64,000 bases of DNA. Source: Cupriavidus agavae. GTDB lineage: Bacteria > Pseudomonadota > Gammaproteobacteria > Burkholderiales > Burkholderiaceae. The stretch's first letter is position 1, and each line of letters starts with the position of its first letter. The DNA lies in the NCBI RefSeq assembly GCF_004217045.1, contig NZ_SGXM01000001.1, positions 186,001 through 250,000 of the forward strand, read 5' to 3'. This document shows positions 55,832 to 64,000 of this stretch, in pieces. The translations under genes and the position numbers were made by a program. The notes under the pieces are model-generated. The model worked only from the letters and a program-made list of their open reading frames with translations. It did not search any database and was not told the DNA's origin.

Positions 55832-56779
55832 ATGAAGCTGCACCGCCGCGCCGCATTGACCCTCATTTCCACCGTGCTGGCCACCGCGGCCCACGCCCAG
55901 AACACGCCGGTGACCATCGGCATGAGCGGCTGGACCGGCTTTGCGCCGCTGACGCTGGCCGACAAGGCCGGCATCTTCAAGAAGAACGGCGTCGATGTGG
56001 AGATCAAGATGATTCCGCAGAAGGACCGGCACCTGGCGCTGGCGTCGGGCGCGATCCAGTGCGCGGCCACCACCGTGGAGACCCACGTCGCCTGGAACGC
56101 CAACGGCGTGCCCATCACGCAGATCGTGCAGCTCGACAAGAGCTATGGCGCGGACGGGCTGGCCGTGCGGGCCGACGTCAAGTCGTTCGCGGACCTCAAG
56201 GGCAAGACCATCGGCGTCGATGCGCCGGGCACCGCGCCGTACTTCGGCCTGGCCTGGATGCTCAAGAAGAACGGCATGACGCTCAAGGACGTGAAACTGA
56301 CCACGCTGTCGCCGCAGGCCGCCGCGCAGGCGTTCGTGGCGGGGCAGAACGATGGGGCGATGACCTACGAGCCGTACCTGTCGACGGTGCGCGCCAACCC
56401 AGACAAGGGCAAGATCCTGGCCACCACGCTCGACTACCCGATGGTGACCGATACCCTGGGCTGCGCTCCGAAATGGCTCAAGGACAACCCCAAGGCCGCG
56501 CAGGCGCTGGTGGACAGCTACTTCGAGGCGCTGGAGATGATCCGCAAGGACCCGGCGAAGTCGAACGAGATCATGGGCGCCGCCGTGAAGCAGACCGGCG
56601 AGCAGTTCGCCAAGTCGTCGGCCTACCTGCGCTGGCAGGACAAGGCGGCCAACAAGGCGTTCTTTGCCGGCGAGCTGGCCAGCTTCAGCAAGGAGGCCGC
56701 CGACGTGCTCAAGGATATCGGCGTTATCCGCCAGGTGCCCGACGTGACGGCGCTCTATGACGCCCGCTTCCTCAAGTAA
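55832..56779 (+). CDS. ABC transporter substrate-binding protein, SsuA/NitT-like (315 aa)
   Basis: Signal peptide MKLHRRAALTLISTVLATAAHA (cleavage after AHA). The core follows the SsuA/THI5 pattern: VTIGMSGWTGFAPLTLADKAGIFKKNGVDVEI, then DLKGKTIGVDAPGTAPYFGLAWML and NDGAMTYEPYL. Being behind a HutC-controlled promoter and in front of hutC-hutHUDI, it probably binds histidine, urocanate or a related imidazole compound (inference); the family otherwise binds sulfonates, nitrate or pyrimidine precursors. Confidence 0.88.
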   Translation: MKLHRRAALTLISTVLATAAHAQNTPVTIGMSGWTGFAPLTLADKAGIFKKNGVDVEIKMIPQKDRHLALASGAIQCAATTVETHVAWNANGVPITQIVQLDKSYGADGLAVRADVKSFADLKGKTIGVDAPGTAPYFGLAWMLKKNGMTLKDVKLTTLSPQAAAQAFVAGQNDGAMTYEPYLSTVRANPDKGKILATTLDYPMVTDTLGCAPKWLKDNPKAAQALVDSYFEALEMIRKDPAKSNEIMGAAVKQTGEQFAKSSAYLRWQDKAANKAFFAGELASFSKEAADVLKDIGVIRQVPDVTALYDARFLK

Positions 56780-56792
56780 GCCGGAGGCCGGC

Positions 56793-57671
56793 ATGTCGCA
56801 AGCCACCACCTCCGCCGCGCCGGGCGCCGCCGCCCGCGCCCCGGCGCCGATCCAGCAGGCTCCCGGCCACGCCACGCGCGCGCGCCACCCGTGGCTGTCG
56901 CCGCTGGTGCCGGTCTCGGCGCGGGCCCGCTGGGTGCTGGGCCTGGCGTTCTTCGTGCTGTTCTTCGCGGTCTGGGCCGCGGCCACGCTGGGCGGCTTCG
57001 TGTCGCGCACGTTCCTGGCCGATCCGCTGACGATGGCGCGCGAAGGCTGGGCGCTGTTTGCCGAGTACGGCTTCATCGGCGATATCGGCATGACGGTCTG
57101 GCGCGTGCTGGGCGGCTTCATCCTGGCCGCCGTGCTGGCCGTGCCGCTGGGCATCCTCATGGGCGCGTACAAGGCGGCCGAGGCGTTCTTCGAGCCGTTC
57201 GTGTCGTTCTGCCGCTACCTGCCGGCCTCGGCGTTCATCCCGCTGCTGATCCTGTGGGCCGGCATCGGCGAGACGCAGAAGCTGCTGGTCATCTTCATCG
57301 GCTCGTTCTTCCAGATCGTGCTGATGGTGGCCGTGACCGTGGGCGGCGCCCGCAAGGACCTGGTGGAGGCCGCCTACACGCTGGGCGCCACGCCGCGCGG
57401 CATCGTGCGGCGTGTGCTGATTCCGGGCGCGGCGCCGGAAATCGCCGAGATCCTGCGCCTGGTGCTGGGCTGGGCGTGGACCTACGTGATCGTGGCCGAG
57501 CTGATCGGCTCGTCGTCGGGTATCGGGCACATGATCACGGACAGCCAGGCGCTGCTCAACACCGGGCAGATCATCTTCGGCATCATCGTCATCGGCTGCA
57601 TCGGGCTGGTGTCGGACCTCGTGTTCAAGCTGGCCAACCAGCGGCTGTTTCCGTGGAGTTCGATCAAATGA
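56793..57671 (+). CDS. ABC transporter permease, SsuC/NitT-like (292 aa)
   Basis: BPD-type permease: a proline/alanine-rich cytoplasmic N-terminus of about 45 residues, then six helices. The EAA loop reads EAAYTLGATPRGIVRRVLIPGAAPEI. GGAGGCCGGC precedes the ATG at 56793. Overlaps the ATPase gene by 4 nt. Confidence 0.92.
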   Translation: MSQATTSAAPGAAARAPAPIQQAPGHATRARHPWLSPLVPVSARARWVLGLAFFVLFFAVWAAATLGGFVSRTFLADPLTMAREGWALFAEYGFIGDIGMTVWRVLGGFILAAVLAVPLGILMGAYKAAEAFFEPFVSFCRYLPASAFIPLLILWAGIGETQKLLVIFIGSFFQIVLMVAVTVGGARKDLVEAAYTLGATPRGIVRRVLIPGAAPEIAEILRLVLGWAWTYVIVAELIGSSSGIGHMITDSQALLNTGQIIFGIIVIGCIGLVSDLVFKLANQRLFPWSSIK

Positions 57672-58447
57672 GCGCGCTGTCGATCCAGCAGGTATCTCGT
57701 ACTTTCGCCAATCCGAACGGTGGCAGCACGCAGGCGCTGCTGCCTGTGGACTTCGAGGTGCGCGACAACGATTTCGTGACGATCCTGGGGCCTTCGGGCT
57801 GCGGCAAGTCCACGCTGCTGCGCATCGTGGCCGGCCTCGACACGCCGAGCGGTGGCCGGGTGCTGCTCGACGGACAAGCCGTGGCCGGCCCCGGCGCCGA
57901 TCGCGGCATGGTGTTCCAGTCGTACACGCTCTTTCCGTGGCTGACGATCGAGCAGAACGTGCGTTTCGGGCTGCGCGAACGCGGCATGAGCGTCGCCGAG
58001 CAGAAGGAACGTAGCGATTTCTTTATTTCTCGCGTCGGGCTGCGTGGCTTCGAGCAGCATTTCCCGAAGCAGTTGTCGGGCGGCATGCAGCAGCGCACCG
58101 CCATTGCCCGGGCGCTGGCCAACGATCCCAAGATCCTGCTGCTCGACGAACCGTTCGGCGCGCTCGACAACCAGACCCGCGTGCTGATGCAGGAACTGCT
58201 GCTCGGCATCTGGGAGTCGCACCGCAAGACGGTATTATTCGTCACGCACGATATCGACGAGGCCATCTTCATGGCCAACCGCGTGGCGGTGTTCTCCGCG
58301 CGGCCCGGTCGGATCAAGAGCGAGATCGCGGTGGAGTTTCCCCATCCGCGCCATTACACGATCAAGACGTCGCCCGAATTCTCCGTGCTCAAGGCGCGGC
58401 TGACCGAAGAGATCCGCGCCGAGGCGATGGCCTCGGCCGAGCATTGA
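57668..58447 (+). CDS. ABC transporter ATPase, SsuB/TauB-like (259 aa)
   Basis: Walker A GPSGCGKSTLLRIVAGL, Q-loop MVFQSYTLFPW, signature QLSGGMQQRTAIARALA, Walker B ILLLDEPFGALD and switch His VTHDIDEAIFMA. Third part of the hut-linked importer, 20 nt before hutC. Confidence 0.93.
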   Translation: MSALSIQQVSRTFANPNGGSTQALLPVDFEVRDNDFVTILGPSGCGKSTLLRIVAGLDTPSGGRVLLDGQAVAGPGADRGMVFQSYTLFPWLTIEQNVRFGLRERGMSVAEQKERSDFFISRVGLRGFEQHFPKQLSGGMQQRTAIARALANDPKILLLDEPFGALDNQTRVLMQELLLGIWESHRKTVLFVTHDIDEAIFMANRVAVFSARPGRIKSEIAVEFPHPRHYTIKTSPEFSVLKARLTEEIRAEAMASAEH

Positions 58448-58467
58448 CGGGCACCTTCCAACGCATC

Positions 58468-59229
58468 ATGAACGCACCGGCCGCACCTGCCCCTTCGTCG
58501 TCCACCACGCCTGCCGCGCTCTACCAGCAGGTCAAGGCATATATCGCGCGCCAGATCCAGAGCGGCGCGTGGCAGCCCGGCGACCGCGTGCCGTCCGAGC
58601 AGGAGCTGGTGAACCGCTTCTCGGTGTCGCGCATGACGGTCAACCGGGCGCTGCGCGAGTTGTCGGAGCAGGGCCGCGTGGTGCGCGTGGCCGGCGTGGG
58701 CACGTTCGTGGCCGAGCACAAGCCGCAGTCCACGCTGCTGTCGGTGGTGAACCTGCAGGACGAGATCCGGCTGCGCGGCCATGACTATGCGTGCGACGTG
58801 ATACTCGTGGAGCGCGTGTCGGCGTCGATCGAGGTGGCGGCCGCGCTGGAGCTGCGCACCGGGGAGTCGGTCTACCACTCGCTGTGCATCCACCGCGAGG
58901 ACGGCGTGCCGGTGCAACTGGAAGACCGCTACGTGAACCCGCGCGCCGCGCCCGACTTCATCACCCAGGATTTTTCGGACACCCAGCCGGGCGAGTACCT
59001 GCTGCGCAACGTGCCGTTCGACCAGGTGGAACACGTGGTGGACGCCATTGCCGCCACGCCCGAGCAGGCCACGCAACTGGAAATGCCGCCGAGCCAGCCT
59101 TGTCTGCTGCTGACGCGCCGCACCTGGACGCACGGCATGCCCGTGACGTTCGTGCGTTGCCTGCACCCGGGCAACCGCTACCGGCTGGGCAGCCGCTTTC
59201 GCGCCGACGGCAATCCCGCCTTCGGCTAG
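58468..59229 (+). CDS. hutC: Histidine utilisation repressor HutC, GntR family (253 aa)
   Basis: N-terminal winged helix (YIARQIQSGAWQPGDRVPSEQELVNRFSVSRMTVNRALRELSEQG) and C-terminal UTRA domain for effector binding (in known HutC, urocanate). Y-rich PVQLEDRYVNP is typical. Its likely operators are the three TGTCTATACA/TGTATAGACA sites, including one after its own gene. A TTG at 58444 would add eight residues; the ATG at 58468 is preferred. Confidence 0.93.
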   Translation: MNAPAAPAPSSSTTPAALYQQVKAYIARQIQSGAWQPGDRVPSEQELVNRFSVSRMTVNRALRELSEQGRVVRVAGVGTFVAEHKPQSTLLSVVNLQDEIRLRGHDYACDVILVERVSASIEVAAALELRTGESVYHSLCIHREDGVPVQLEDRYVNPRAAPDFITQDFSDTQPGEYLLRNVPFDQVEHVVDAIAATPEQATQLEMPPSQPCLLLTRRTWTHGMPVTFVRCLHPGNRYRLGSRFRADGNPAFG

Positions 59230-59286
59230 GAATCTGTCCCGGGGGCTGACCAAAAGCCAGCCCGCGGGCAATATTTTCGACTAACC

Positions 59287-59296
59287 TGTATAGACA
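59287..59296. promoter_or_regulatory. HutC-type operator 3, upstream of hutH
   Basis: TGTATAGACA lies 19 nt before the hutH ATG. No strong -35/-10 pair was found; CATACA at 59301 may be a poor -10. AAGGA (59306-59310) is the hutH ribosome site. Confidence 0.7.
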
Positions 59297-59315
59297 GGCG
59301 CATACAAGGATATCC

Positions 59316-60878
59316 ATGACCGACGATTCCCAACCTCTCCTCACACTGACCCCCGGCGAAGTGACGCTCGACCAGCTTCGCCAGATCCACCGTGGCGCGG
59401 TCCGGCTGGCGATGGCTGACGCCGCCTGGGCCGGCGTGCGGGCGGCGCAGGTCACGGTGCAGGACATCATCGACGCCGACGCCGTGGTCTACGGCATCAA
59501 TACCGGCTTCGGCAAGCTGGCCCAGTCCCGCATTCCCCACGACAAGCTGGCCGAGCTGCAGCGCAACCTGGTGCTGTCGCACAGCGTAGGCACCGGCCCG
59601 GACCTCGCCGCCGACACCGTGCGGCTGATCCTGGCGATCAAGGCGGTGAGCCTGGCGCGCGGGCACTCGGGCGTGCGGCCGGAACTGATCGAGGCATTGC
59701 TGGCGCTGGCCAACCATGGCGTGACGCCGTGCATCCCGGCCAAGGGCTCGGTGGGTGCCTCGGGCGATCTGGCGCCGCTGGCGCACATGTCGTGCACGCT
59801 GCTCGGCGTGGGCGAGGTCATGATCGACGGCCAGCGCCGCAGCGCCGCCGAGGGGCTGGAATACGCCGGGCTCAAGCCATTCACGCTGGGTCCCAAAGAG
59901 GGGCTGGCGCTGCTCAACGGCACGCAGGTGTCCACGGCGCTGGCACTGGCCGGACTGTTCGCCGCCGAGGACGCGTTCGCGGCCGGGCTGGTGGCGGGCG
60001 CGCTGTCGCTCGAAGCGATCAAGGGTTCGGTCAGGCCGTTCGACGCCCGCATCCATGCGGCACGCGGCCAGGCCGGGCAGATCGCCGTGGCCGGCGCGGT
60101 GCGGGCGATGCTCGACGGCAGCGAGATCGTCGATTCGCACAAGTCGTGCGGCCGGGTGCAGGACCCGTACTCAATCCGCTGCCAGCCGCAGGTGATGGGC
60201 GCCTGCCTCGACAACCTGACGCACGCTGCGCGCATCCTGCGCATCGAGGCCAACGCCGCGTCAGACAATCCGCTGGTCTTCTCCGAAGCCGGCGACGTGG
60301 TGTCGGGCGGCAACTTCCACGCCGAGCCGGTGGCGTTTGCCGCCGACATCCTGGCGCTGGCCGTTGCCGAGATCGGCGCGATCTCCGAGCGCCGGCTGGC
60401 GCTGCTGCTCGATACGGGGCTCTCTGGCCTGCCGCCGTTCCTGGTGCGCGACGGCGGGCTGAACTCGGGCTTCATGATCGCGCAGGTCACGGCGGCGGCG
60501 CTGGCGTCCGAGAACAAGTGCCTGGCGCACCCGTCGAGCGTGGACAGCCTGCCGACTTCGGCCAACCAGGAGGATCACGTGTCCATGGCCACCTACGGCG
60601 CGCGGCGCCTGGGCGAGATGGCGGCCAACACGGCCGTGATCGTCGGCATCGAGGCCATGGCCGCCGCGCAGGGTATCGAGTTCCAGCGCCCGCTGGAGTC
60701 GTCGCCGCTGATCGAGCAGGAACTGGCGCGCATCCGCAGCCGCGTGGCATTCGTCGATACCGACCGCTACCTTGCCCCCGATATCGAGGCGATGAAGCAG
60801 TGGGTGGTGCAGGGCGACGCTGGCGCGGGCTGGCCGGCGGCGGTGCGCGCGATCCTGCCGACGAATACCGGCGTCTGA
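59316..60878 (+). CDS. hutH: Histidine ammonia-lyase (520 aa)
   Basis: Deaminates L-histidine to urocanate. The Ala148-Ser149-Gly150 triad in [15 protein letters not shown] forms the MIO electrophile; [26 protein letters not shown] and [17 protein letters not shown] are the other family signatures. Slightly longer than the usual 500-510 aa. First enzyme of the degradative operon, separated from hutC by operator 3. Hairpin repeat copy 6 lies between it and hutU. Confidence 0.98.
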   Translation: MTDDSQPLLTLTPGEVTLDQLRQIHRGAVRLAMADAAWAGVRAAQVTVQDIIDADAVVYGINTGFGKLAQSRIPHDKLAELQRNLVLSHSVGTGPDLAADTVRLILAIKAVSLARGHSGVRPELIEALLALANHGVTPCIPAKGSVGASGDLAPLAHMSCTLLGVGEVMIDGQRRSAAEGLEYAGLKPFTLGPKEGLALLNGTQVSTALALAGLFAAEDAFAAGLVAGALSLEAIKGSVRPFDARIHAARGQAGQIAVAGAVRAMLDGSEIVDSHKSCGRVQDPYSIRCQPQVMGACLDNLTHAARILRIEANAASDNPLVFSEAGDVVSGGNFHAEPVAFAADILALAVAEIGAISERRLALLLDTGLSGLPPFLVRDGGLNSGFMIAQVTAAALASENKCLAHPSSVDSLPTSANQEDHVSMATYGARRLGEMAANTAVIVGIEAMAAAQGIEFQRPLESSPLIEQELARIRSRVAFVDTDRYLAPDIEAMKQWVVQGDAGAGWPAAVRAILPTNTGV

Positions 60879-60899
60879 TGCGCTGGCCCTCTCCCCCGG

Positions 60900-60927
60900 C
60901 CCCTCTCCCGCCTGCGGGGGAGGGGAG
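60900..60927. repeat. CTCTCCC/GGGAGAG hairpin repeat, copy 6
   Basis: CCCCTCTCCCGC / GCGGGGGAGGGG with one mismatch, preceded by a direct half-copy CCCTCTCCCCC. Sits in the 85-bp hutH-hutU gap; the only copy inside an evident operon. Confidence 0.82.
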
Positions 60928-60963
60928 CAAGCCGAACCAGACATAATCGAGAACGAGACAACC

Positions 60964-62661
60964 ATGAACGCCAACGAAACCCAATTCACCGCCCGCGGCC
61001 AGCGTGAGATCCGTGCCCCGCGCGGCACCCAGCTCCATTGCAAGAACTGGTTGATCGAAGCGGCCTACCGCATGATCCAGAACAACCTGGACCCCGATGT
61101 GGCGGAACGTCCGCAGGATCTGGTGGTCTACGGCGGCATCGGCAAGGCCGCGCGCAACTGGGAGTGCTTCGACGCCATCCTCGACAGCCTGCGCCGGCTG
61201 GGCGAGGAAGAATCGCTGCTGGTGCAGTCGGGCAAGCCGGTGGGCGTGTTCCGCACCCATGCCGACGCGCCGCGCGTGCTGATCGCCAACTCGAACCTCG
61301 TGCCGCACTGGGCCAACTGGGACCATTTCAGCGAACTCGACCGCGCCGGGTTGATGATGTACGGCCAGATGACGGCGGGTTCCTGGATCTATATCGGCAC
61401 GCAGGGCATCGTGCAGGGCACGTTCGAGACCTTTGTCGAGGCCGGCAACCAGCACTTTGGCGGCGACCTGACCGGCAAGTGGATTCTCACGGCCGGGCTG
61501 GGCGGCATGGGCGGCGCGCAGCCGCTGGCCGGCGTGCTGGCCGGGGCGTGCGTGCTGGCGATCGAGTGCCAGGAGTCGCGCATCGACTTCCGCATCCGCA
61601 CGCGCTATCTCGACAAGAAGGCGACCACGCTGGACGAGGCGCTGGCGATGATCGACACCGCCACGAAGGCTGGCGAGGCGATTTCCGTGGGCCTGCTCGG
61701 CAACGCGGCCGAGATCGTGCCGGAACTGGTGCGCCGCGCGCAGGCCGGCGGCATTCGTCCGGACATCGTCACCGACCAGACCTCGGCGCACGACCTCGTC
61801 AACGGCTACCTGCCCGAGGGCTGGACCGTGGCGCAGTGGGAAGACCTGCGCCAGCGCGACCCCAAGGCGGTCGAGGCGGCGGCGCGCAGCTCGATCGTCA
61901 GGCACGTCAACGCCATGCTGGCGTTCCAGCAGATGGGCGTGCCGACGCTCGACTACGGCAACAACATCCGCCAGGTGGCGTTCGACGAAGGCGTGGAAAA
62001 CGCGTTCGACTTCCCGGGCTTCGTGCCGGCGTACATCCGCCCGCTGTTCTGCCGGGGCAAGGGGCCGTTCCGCTGGGTGGCGCTGTCGGGCGACCCCGAG
62101 GATATCTACAAGACCGATGCCAAGATGAAGGAGCTGTTCCCCGAGGACAAGCACCTGCACCGCTGGCTCGACATGGCGCGCGACCGTATCGCGTTCCAGG
62201 GGCTGCCGGCGCGCATCTGCTGGGTGGGGCTGGACGAGCGCCACCGCGCCGGGCTGGCGTTCAACGAGATGGTGAAGTCCGGCGAACTGAAGGCGCCGGT
62301 CGTGATCGGCCGCGACCACCTGGACTGCGGCTCGGTGGCGTCGCCGAACCGCGAGACCGAGGCGATGCGCGATGGCTCCGATGCCGTGTCCGACTGGCCG
62401 CTGCTCAACGCGCTGCTGAACACGGCCGGCGGCGCCACGTGGGTCAGCCTGCACCACGGCGGCGGCGTGGGCATGGGCTTCTCGCAGCATGCCGGCGTGG
62501 TGATCGTCTGCGACGGCACCGACGCGGCCGCTAAGCGCATCGAGCGCGTGCTCTGGAATGACCCCGCCACCGGCGTGATGCGCCATGCCGACGCGGGCTA
62601 CGAGACCGCCATCGACTGCGCGAAGGAGAAGGGCCTCGACCTGCCGATGGTGAAACGATGA
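60964..62661 (+). CDS. hutU: Urocanate hydratase (565 aa)
   Basis: NAD-dependent conversion of urocanate to imidazolonepropionate. [33 protein letters not shown] (dinucleotide-binding), [15 protein letters not shown] and the late [18 protein letters not shown] and [16 protein letters not shown] segments are diagnostic. Coupled to hutD by a 4-nt overlap. Confidence 0.98.
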   Translation: MNANETQFTARGQREIRAPRGTQLHCKNWLIEAAYRMIQNNLDPDVAERPQDLVVYGGIGKAARNWECFDAILDSLRRLGEEESLLVQSGKPVGVFRTHADAPRVLIANSNLVPHWANWDHFSELDRAGLMMYGQMTAGSWIYIGTQGIVQGTFETFVEAGNQHFGGDLTGKWILTAGLGGMGGAQPLAGVLAGACVLAIECQESRIDFRIRTRYLDKKATTLDEALAMIDTATKAGEAISVGLLGNAAEIVPELVRRAQAGGIRPDIVTDQTSAHDLVNGYLPEGWTVAQWEDLRQRDPKAVEAAARSSIVRHVNAMLAFQQMGVPTLDYGNNIRQVAFDEGVENAFDFPGFVPAYIRPLFCRGKGPFRWVALSGDPEDIYKTDAKMKELFPEDKHLHRWLDMARDRIAFQGLPARICWVGLDERHRAGLAFNEMVKSGELKAPVVIGRDHLDCGSVASPNRETEAMRDGSDAVSDWPLLNALLNTAGGATWVSLHHGGGVGMGFSQHAGVVIVCDGTDAAAKRIERVLWNDPATGVMRHADAGYETAIDCAKEKGLDLPMVKR

Positions 62662-63236
62662 CCCGCAGGTTTGCCCTGGCCGAGATCGCCGCCACGCCGT
62701 GGAAGAACGGCGGCGGCACCACGCGCGAAATTGCCGTCTGGCCGCCCGGCGCGGGCATGGACGCCTTCGCGTGGCGCGTGAGCGTGGCCGATATCGCGAC
62801 CGATGGCCCGTTCTCGGCGTTTCCGGGCATCGACCGCCAGATCGTGCTGCTGGACGGCGCCGGCGTGCATCTGCAGGCTCACGACGATTCGTTCTGCCAC
62901 AAGCTGCTGAAGGTGGGCGAGCCGTTTGCGTTTTCCGGCGACACCGCCGTGCATGCCACGCTGGTCGATGGCGCCACGCGCGACTTCAACGTGATGACGC
63001 GGCGGGGCGTGTGCCGCGCCGAGGTGCGGCCGATGCGCGAGCCATTCGACGCCGGTTCCGACGAGGCCACCGTGCTGCTGCTGGCCGTGCGCGGCGCATG
63101 GCAGGGCGACGGCGCGCGGCTGGCCGAAGGCGAGGGCGTGGTGCTGGAAGCCGGTGTGCCGGCCGTCACGCTGCGCCCCGCCGATCCCGACGCGCTCTGC
63201 CTGCGCGTGACCCTGAACCTGGAGCCCGAACGATGA
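62658..63236 (+). CDS. hutD: HutD-family protein (192 aa)
   Basis: Cupin-like protein conserved in hut operons; proposed in Pseudomonas to limit hut over-expression, with no proven biochemical activity. [27 protein letters not shown] at the N-terminus is the signature, with [21 protein letters not shown] next. Overlaps hutU and hutI by 4 nt each (ATGA), so translation is coupled. Confidence 0.92.
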   Translation: MTRRFALAEIAATPWKNGGGTTREIAVWPPGAGMDAFAWRVSVADIATDGPFSAFPGIDRQIVLLDGAGVHLQAHDDSFCHKLLKVGEPFAFSGDTAVHATLVDGATRDFNVMTRRGVCRAEVRPMREPFDAGSDEATVLLLAVRGAWQGDGARLAEGEGVVLEAGVPAVTLRPADPDALCLRVTLNLEPER

Positions 63237-64000
63237 CACCCCACGACGCGCCGTCCGCCGATGGCATCTGGCACCACTGCCACCTGCTGCCCGATGCCGA
63301 TCCCGAACGGGCCATCCGCGACGGCGCCCTGGTGGTCGTGGATGGCCGCATCGCGTGGCTCGGGCCGCTCGCGTCGCTGCCGGAGTCGTTCGCCACGCTG
63401 CCGCGCCATGACGCCGGCGGGCTGTGGATCACGCCAGGACTGGTCGATTGCCATACGCACCTGGTCTACGGCGGCCAGCGCGCCGACGAGTTCGCCATGC
63501 GGCTGGCCGGGGCCAGCTACGAGGAGATCGCCCGCGCCGGCGGCGGCATCGTGTCGACCGTGCGCGCCACGCGCGAGGCCGACGAAGCCACCCTGTTCGC
63601 GCAGGCCGCGCCCCGGCTCGAAGCCTTGCTGGCCGAGGGCGTCACGGCCATCGAGATCAAGTCCGGCTACGGGCTCTCGCTCGATGCCGAGCGCAAGCAG
63701 TTGCGGGTGGCACGGCGACTGGGCGAGACCTGCCGCGTGGCGGTCCACACCACCTTCCTCGGCGCCCACGCGCTCCCGCCCGAGTACGCCGGGCGGGCCG
63801 ACGACTATATCGATCTGGTGTGCGGCACGATGCTGCCGGCGCTGGCCGAGGAGAAACTGGTCGATGCCGTCGATGCGTTCTGCGAAGGCATCGGATTTTC
63901 TCCAGAACAGACCGCCCGCGTGTTCGACGCCGCCGCACGCCATGGCCTGCCGGTCAAGCTGCACGCCGAACAGTTGAGCAACCTCGGCGGCGCGGCACTG
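63233..64000 (+). CDS. hutI: Imidazolonepropionase, partial (first 256 codons)
   Basis: Amidohydrolase opening the imidazolone ring to formiminoglutamate. The metal site [47 protein letters not shown] and [12 protein letters not shown] are present; [10 protein letters not shown] is at the window edge, where the gene is cut (about 400 aa expected). The remaining pathway genes (hutF/hutG or hutG alone) should follow outside the window. Confidence 0.97.
   Translation, partial: MTPHDAPSADGIWHHCHLLPDADPERAIRDGALVVVDGRIAWLGPLASLPESFATLPRHDAGGLWITPGLVDCHTHLVYGGQRADEFAMRLAGASYEEIARAGGGIVSTVRATREADEATLFAQAAPRLEALLAEGVTAIEIKSGYGLSLDAERKQLRVARRLGETCRVAVHTTFLGAHALPPEYAGRADDYIDLVCGTMLPALAEEKLVDAVDAFCEGIGFSPEQTARVFDAAARHGLPVKLHAEQLSNLGGAAL

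Noticed and set aside
55602-55835. 77-codon ORF upstream of the hut transporter
   Set aside because: It crosses the promoter, a HutC operator and a hairpin repeat; no similarity or ribosome site.

Overview
The window is a high-GC (roughly two-thirds G+C), gene-dense stretch of a beta-proteobacterial main chromosome. Protein sequences and gene order (folK-pcnB, hda/purM, miaA-mutL, murJ/rpsT, a DUF3579 gene next to argF, ribF-ileS-lspA, nadA-nadC/nadB) fit Cupriavidus or a close Ralstonia-like relative; this is judged by recognition, not by a search. It contains about 60 protein genes, with no rRNA, tRNA, CRISPR array, insertion sequence or prophage that I can see.

Layout. 1-5448: folate, RNA polyadenylation, a HAD phosphatase, Hda, PurM and MiaA. 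5462-11269: MutL (endonuclease type), DedA, SirB1-like protein, MurJ and ribosomal protein S20. 11442-16724: DUF3579 protein, ArgF with an arginine-rich leader, PpnP, MurB, YajQ, a DUF192 protein, a small secreted Ala/Lys protein followed by a triplicated terminator, and an RluE-type pseudouridine synthase. 16866-24589: Icd, secreted alpha-carbonic anhydrase, cold-shock protein, ClpS-ClpA, a Bug-type binding protein and a VOC protein. 24667-32130 (minus strand): Dut, LLM oxidoreductase, CoaBC, LspA, IleS, RibF. 32388-40027: a convergent hybrid-kinase / NarL-type regulator pair, PurN, RsmB-like methyltransferase, MscS channel, fatty-acid desaturase. 40175-46183: NAD biosynthesis (nadA-nadC, nadB opposite), L33/L28, SlpA-like FKBP, IspH. 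46825-51883: a complete branched-chain amino acid ABC transporter (livKHMGF). 51996-55558: ArgD with its own arginine-rich leader, a ferredoxin-type reductase and an epimerase-like protein. 55832-64000: a histidine-utilisation (hut) cluster with its own ABC transporter, HutC repressor and HutH-U-D-I, cut by the window end.

The most interesting signal is a pair of predicted transcription attenuators on two arginine-biosynthesis genes about 40 kb apart. Both argF and argD are preceded by a short ORF with clustered arginine codons (leader peptides at 12071-12151 + and 53295-53360 -) and then by a strong intrinsic terminator lying between the leader start and the structural gene. At argD a near-consensus promoter puts the transcription start on or beside the A of the leader ATG, so the leader should be translated from a leaderless mRNA. 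The end of the leader can pair with the 5' arm of the terminator as an antiterminator. At argF the leader runs through the terminator and overlaps the argF start by 4 nt, and argF has no Shine-Dalgarno of its own.

Other structure outside genes includes three HutC-type operators (one inside the hut promoter spacer), six dispersed copies of a CTCTCCC/GGGAGAG hairpin repeat, a perfect 48-bp x 3 tandem terminator array, and palindromes in front of the liv operon.
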